From positions 2,995,281-3,059,280 of the forward strand of contig LNAC01000101.1 in assembly GCA_002007465.1 (NCBI GenBank): a stretch of 64,000 nucleotides of DNA. The letters run 5' to 3'. The DNA is from Ailurus styani (taxonomy: Eukaryota > Chordata > Mammalia > Carnivora > Ailuridae). The notes beneath the pieces are model-generated. The model worked only from the letters and a program-made list of their open reading frames with translations, was not told where the DNA came from and did not search any database. Position 1 is the first letter of the stretch; every line of letters starts with the position of its first letter. Positions 53,526 through 56,500 of the stretch are shown here, piece after piece. Made by a program: the position numbers and the translations under genes.

Positions 53526-56500
53526 GAAAACGCCCCAAGAGTGTTTACTATACATTTCCAGGACCACGGAGTAAGAAGAGAAAAAGAACCTGTACCTGGC
53601 TTTGTAAATACCTCATCTGCAGCTGGAAGAGGAAAGCGGCCTGTAGGTGAAACAGAAAACCGCCTCTTGTTAACATGAAAGTGTAATTCCAACAGTTTCT
53701 GTCAGTTCTGTTTTTCAAGAAGATACTTCCTCTTGATCAGAGGCCTCAAAATCGGGGAACCAGAGCCACACCCATCAATGCTAGGATGCTGTTTGGAATC
53801 TTCCAGAAAGGACTCCCTGACGAACGGACAAGTCGATCTTTAACTGGCTGAAGCAGAAAACCACCCGCTACCTTGACATCGGAATGGCTCTGAGGGAACC
53901 AGCTGGGGGAGCTTCCCCAAATCCCGGGGGAGCCCCGGAAACATCCTGATTAATTTGCAACAGAGAGTAACCATGGCGTAAGGAAGGAAAGTTCTTCCCC
54001 TGATCGGTGTGTGTATTTCCTGTAAGCTGTTGGACCTCAAAGTGGTACAAGCTCTGACAATCAGTAAGGAGGGATGGCAGGTCCAAGAGGTACTTGCTTA
54101 ATGTACACAGGAACAGCATTATGATAAACGAAAGGAGGGAGGCACACACGTGACCACATTCACAAACAGCTTCATGCAATGCAAGCAGGGCGTCTGGGTG
54201 GCTCAGTCGGTTAGGCGTCTGCCTTCAGCTCAAATCCTGATCCTGGGGTCTTGGGATCAACCCCCACGCCGGGCTCCTTGCTCAGCAGGGAGTCTGCTTC
54301 TCTCTCTGCCCCTCCCTCTGCTCATGCTCTCTCTCTCTCTCTCTCTCTCTCTCATTCAAATAAATAAATCAATAAATCTTAAAAAAAAAAAAAGAATACC
54401 CTTGACACTTACAGGAAGAGCAGGAATAAAAATCATCACATAAACCTGGGCTATCCTGAAATAAACAACAAACAGCCTTTGGTTAATACTCAAACAATTG
54501 CTGACCATACTTCTTCAAATTGAATCCATACAGTATATTCTAAAAATTAAAGCTAAAAATAATTTACATGGGAAAATTTAATAACACTCTTAAGAGACTT
54601 TTTCTACAACCCAAATTGACACTGCATCAGGCCTACTGAGTGTCCTCTTTCTAATGGAAAGCCAGACTTCGCATCTCTCAGCTCATTCTTATGAAAAAAG
54701 GTGGAACAAACACACAGTAACATGAACTGAAAGCTGGGCAAGATCTAGAAACTTCTTGAGTCAGGACTGTAGGTGTATCTCACACTGACGCCAGACAAAC
54801 GGTCTTCTAGAAAAGCAGAGATGCCTCCCTGCATCCCATGTACCCTGAAGATGATCCCACAGAGCTGGCTGGAATTGTAGCTTAAAAAAACCCCAACTCT
54901 AAAAACAAATTGAAGGCAACTGTGTTGCTGTCCTCCTTCTGGGAAGAGAGAAGTACCCTGCGTGTTTGCAAAACACACGTTCTTGTCCTGTATCTTTTCA
55001 CTCGGGGCACAGCTCCAGGTCACCGTGTCACCGCGTGTCACCCCGTCTCACCCCACGTCACCCTGTGTCAGGTGGCCCCGCCAGCCCTCTCTCCTGTGGT
55101 CCACACGTCACAGCTTCTGTTTGCCACGGGGCTCGAGTCCAGGGAACATCGACACGGGGAAGAGGACCAGAAAGCCACTTACTCTGAACCTGGGGTTCTG
55201 ATATGAGAGACGCTGCTGACCTGGAGACTTCGGGGTCTTGTTTTAAGAGCAGGAGGATGCGCTCCGTATTGATGAAGACGGCCCAGCACGGAAAGCAACA
55301 CAGCAGCAAGATGAGGATTCCTCTCTGAAGGATGATCCCTACGCGTTTTAGGTTCTTGCCTCCAAAGGACTCGAGAGAAGAAACACACAACGGTAAAGAA
55401 TGCTGAGAGCCATCTGGGAGAGGCACTGGGTGGCCCGCGTGGCTGGGACCAGGTAGGGGCACGGCAGTAGGCCCAGAGGCCTCCCCAGTGAGACGGGGTC
55501 CATGGAGAAACGACATAACCTGCATAAGTCTAAGAGGGACAAAGATACAGAAGCCAGAGACGAGCAGCTGCCTGGTGGCCAGAGCACGGAGCAGACAGAG
55601 TGCAAGGGGAGGACAGGGCAGGCCCCAGACAGAAGCGGATCCGACCCAGGCCGAGGGGCCACGTCCCCACAGTGGCCTTGGCTGAGTCTGGGCCTTGCGG
55701 ACCTTTTCCCACGTTCCCTTTCCTTCAAGTAACCCAAATGACTGTCTCTTTCCACACCCAAAACGGGGCCTACCTTAAAGCACAGTACAGAGGCAATGGA
55801 AACAAATTAAATAAAAATAATGGCAATATAAATGACATAGAATATAATGCAGATATTAAAGGGAATGTGTGTACCTACTGCATTCCACGTGTTCTCCAAA
55901 ACACATGGTTTAATGTGAGGAAAACATAATAAAACCATGTAGGTTTTAGAATGGTGTGGGTGTGTTAGTGTACCTAGATGGAAGTATTTGTAGGACATTC
56001 ACCAAAAAGTTAATAGAGATAACTCAGAAGGTTAAATTTGAGTGATTTTCCCCCCATCTTTTTCAAATACTTTTCTAGGTAACCTGAAGTTTCTATATGT
56101 GCTTGACTTTTAACTATCTTTTTATTTTTTTATATATATATTTTATAATCTTTTTAAAAGGCTATTTAAGGGGCACCTGGGTGGCTCAGTCCTTTGAGCA
56201 TCTGCCTTCAGCTTGGGTCATGATCTTGGGGTCCTGGGATCAAGTCCTGCGTCAGGCTCATTGCTCAGCAGGGAGCCTGCTTCTCCCTCTGCTGCCCACC
56301 CCTGACTTGTGCGTGCGCACACGCTCTGTCAAATAAGTAAATATCTTTAAAAATAAAAATAAAAAGATAAAAGGCTATTTAAAATCCAGGAAACAATATA
56401 CTATTATGAAATACTAGTACTAGAATACTAGAATACATTTACTAATACAGAATGCCCATTATATATTGATAGGTGGGGAAATAAATTATAGATATAGTCT

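Larger units (their letters stand above)
51691..53595 (-). other. Intron 5
   Basis: This 1.9 kb intron contains a full SINE (52381-52568), a 5'-truncated SINE (52838-52919) and a short carnivore L1 3' end (53385-53525). The rest is GC-rich unique sequence with no supported feature. Confidence 0.55.

Noticed and set aside
54085..54130. Candidate degraded exon 5 on the minus strand ([12 protein letters not shown]), which would have suggested a pseudogene
   Set aside because: It lacks both AG acceptor and GT donor and is one residue short. An intact exon 5 with perfect splice sites and correct length was found at 53596-53640.
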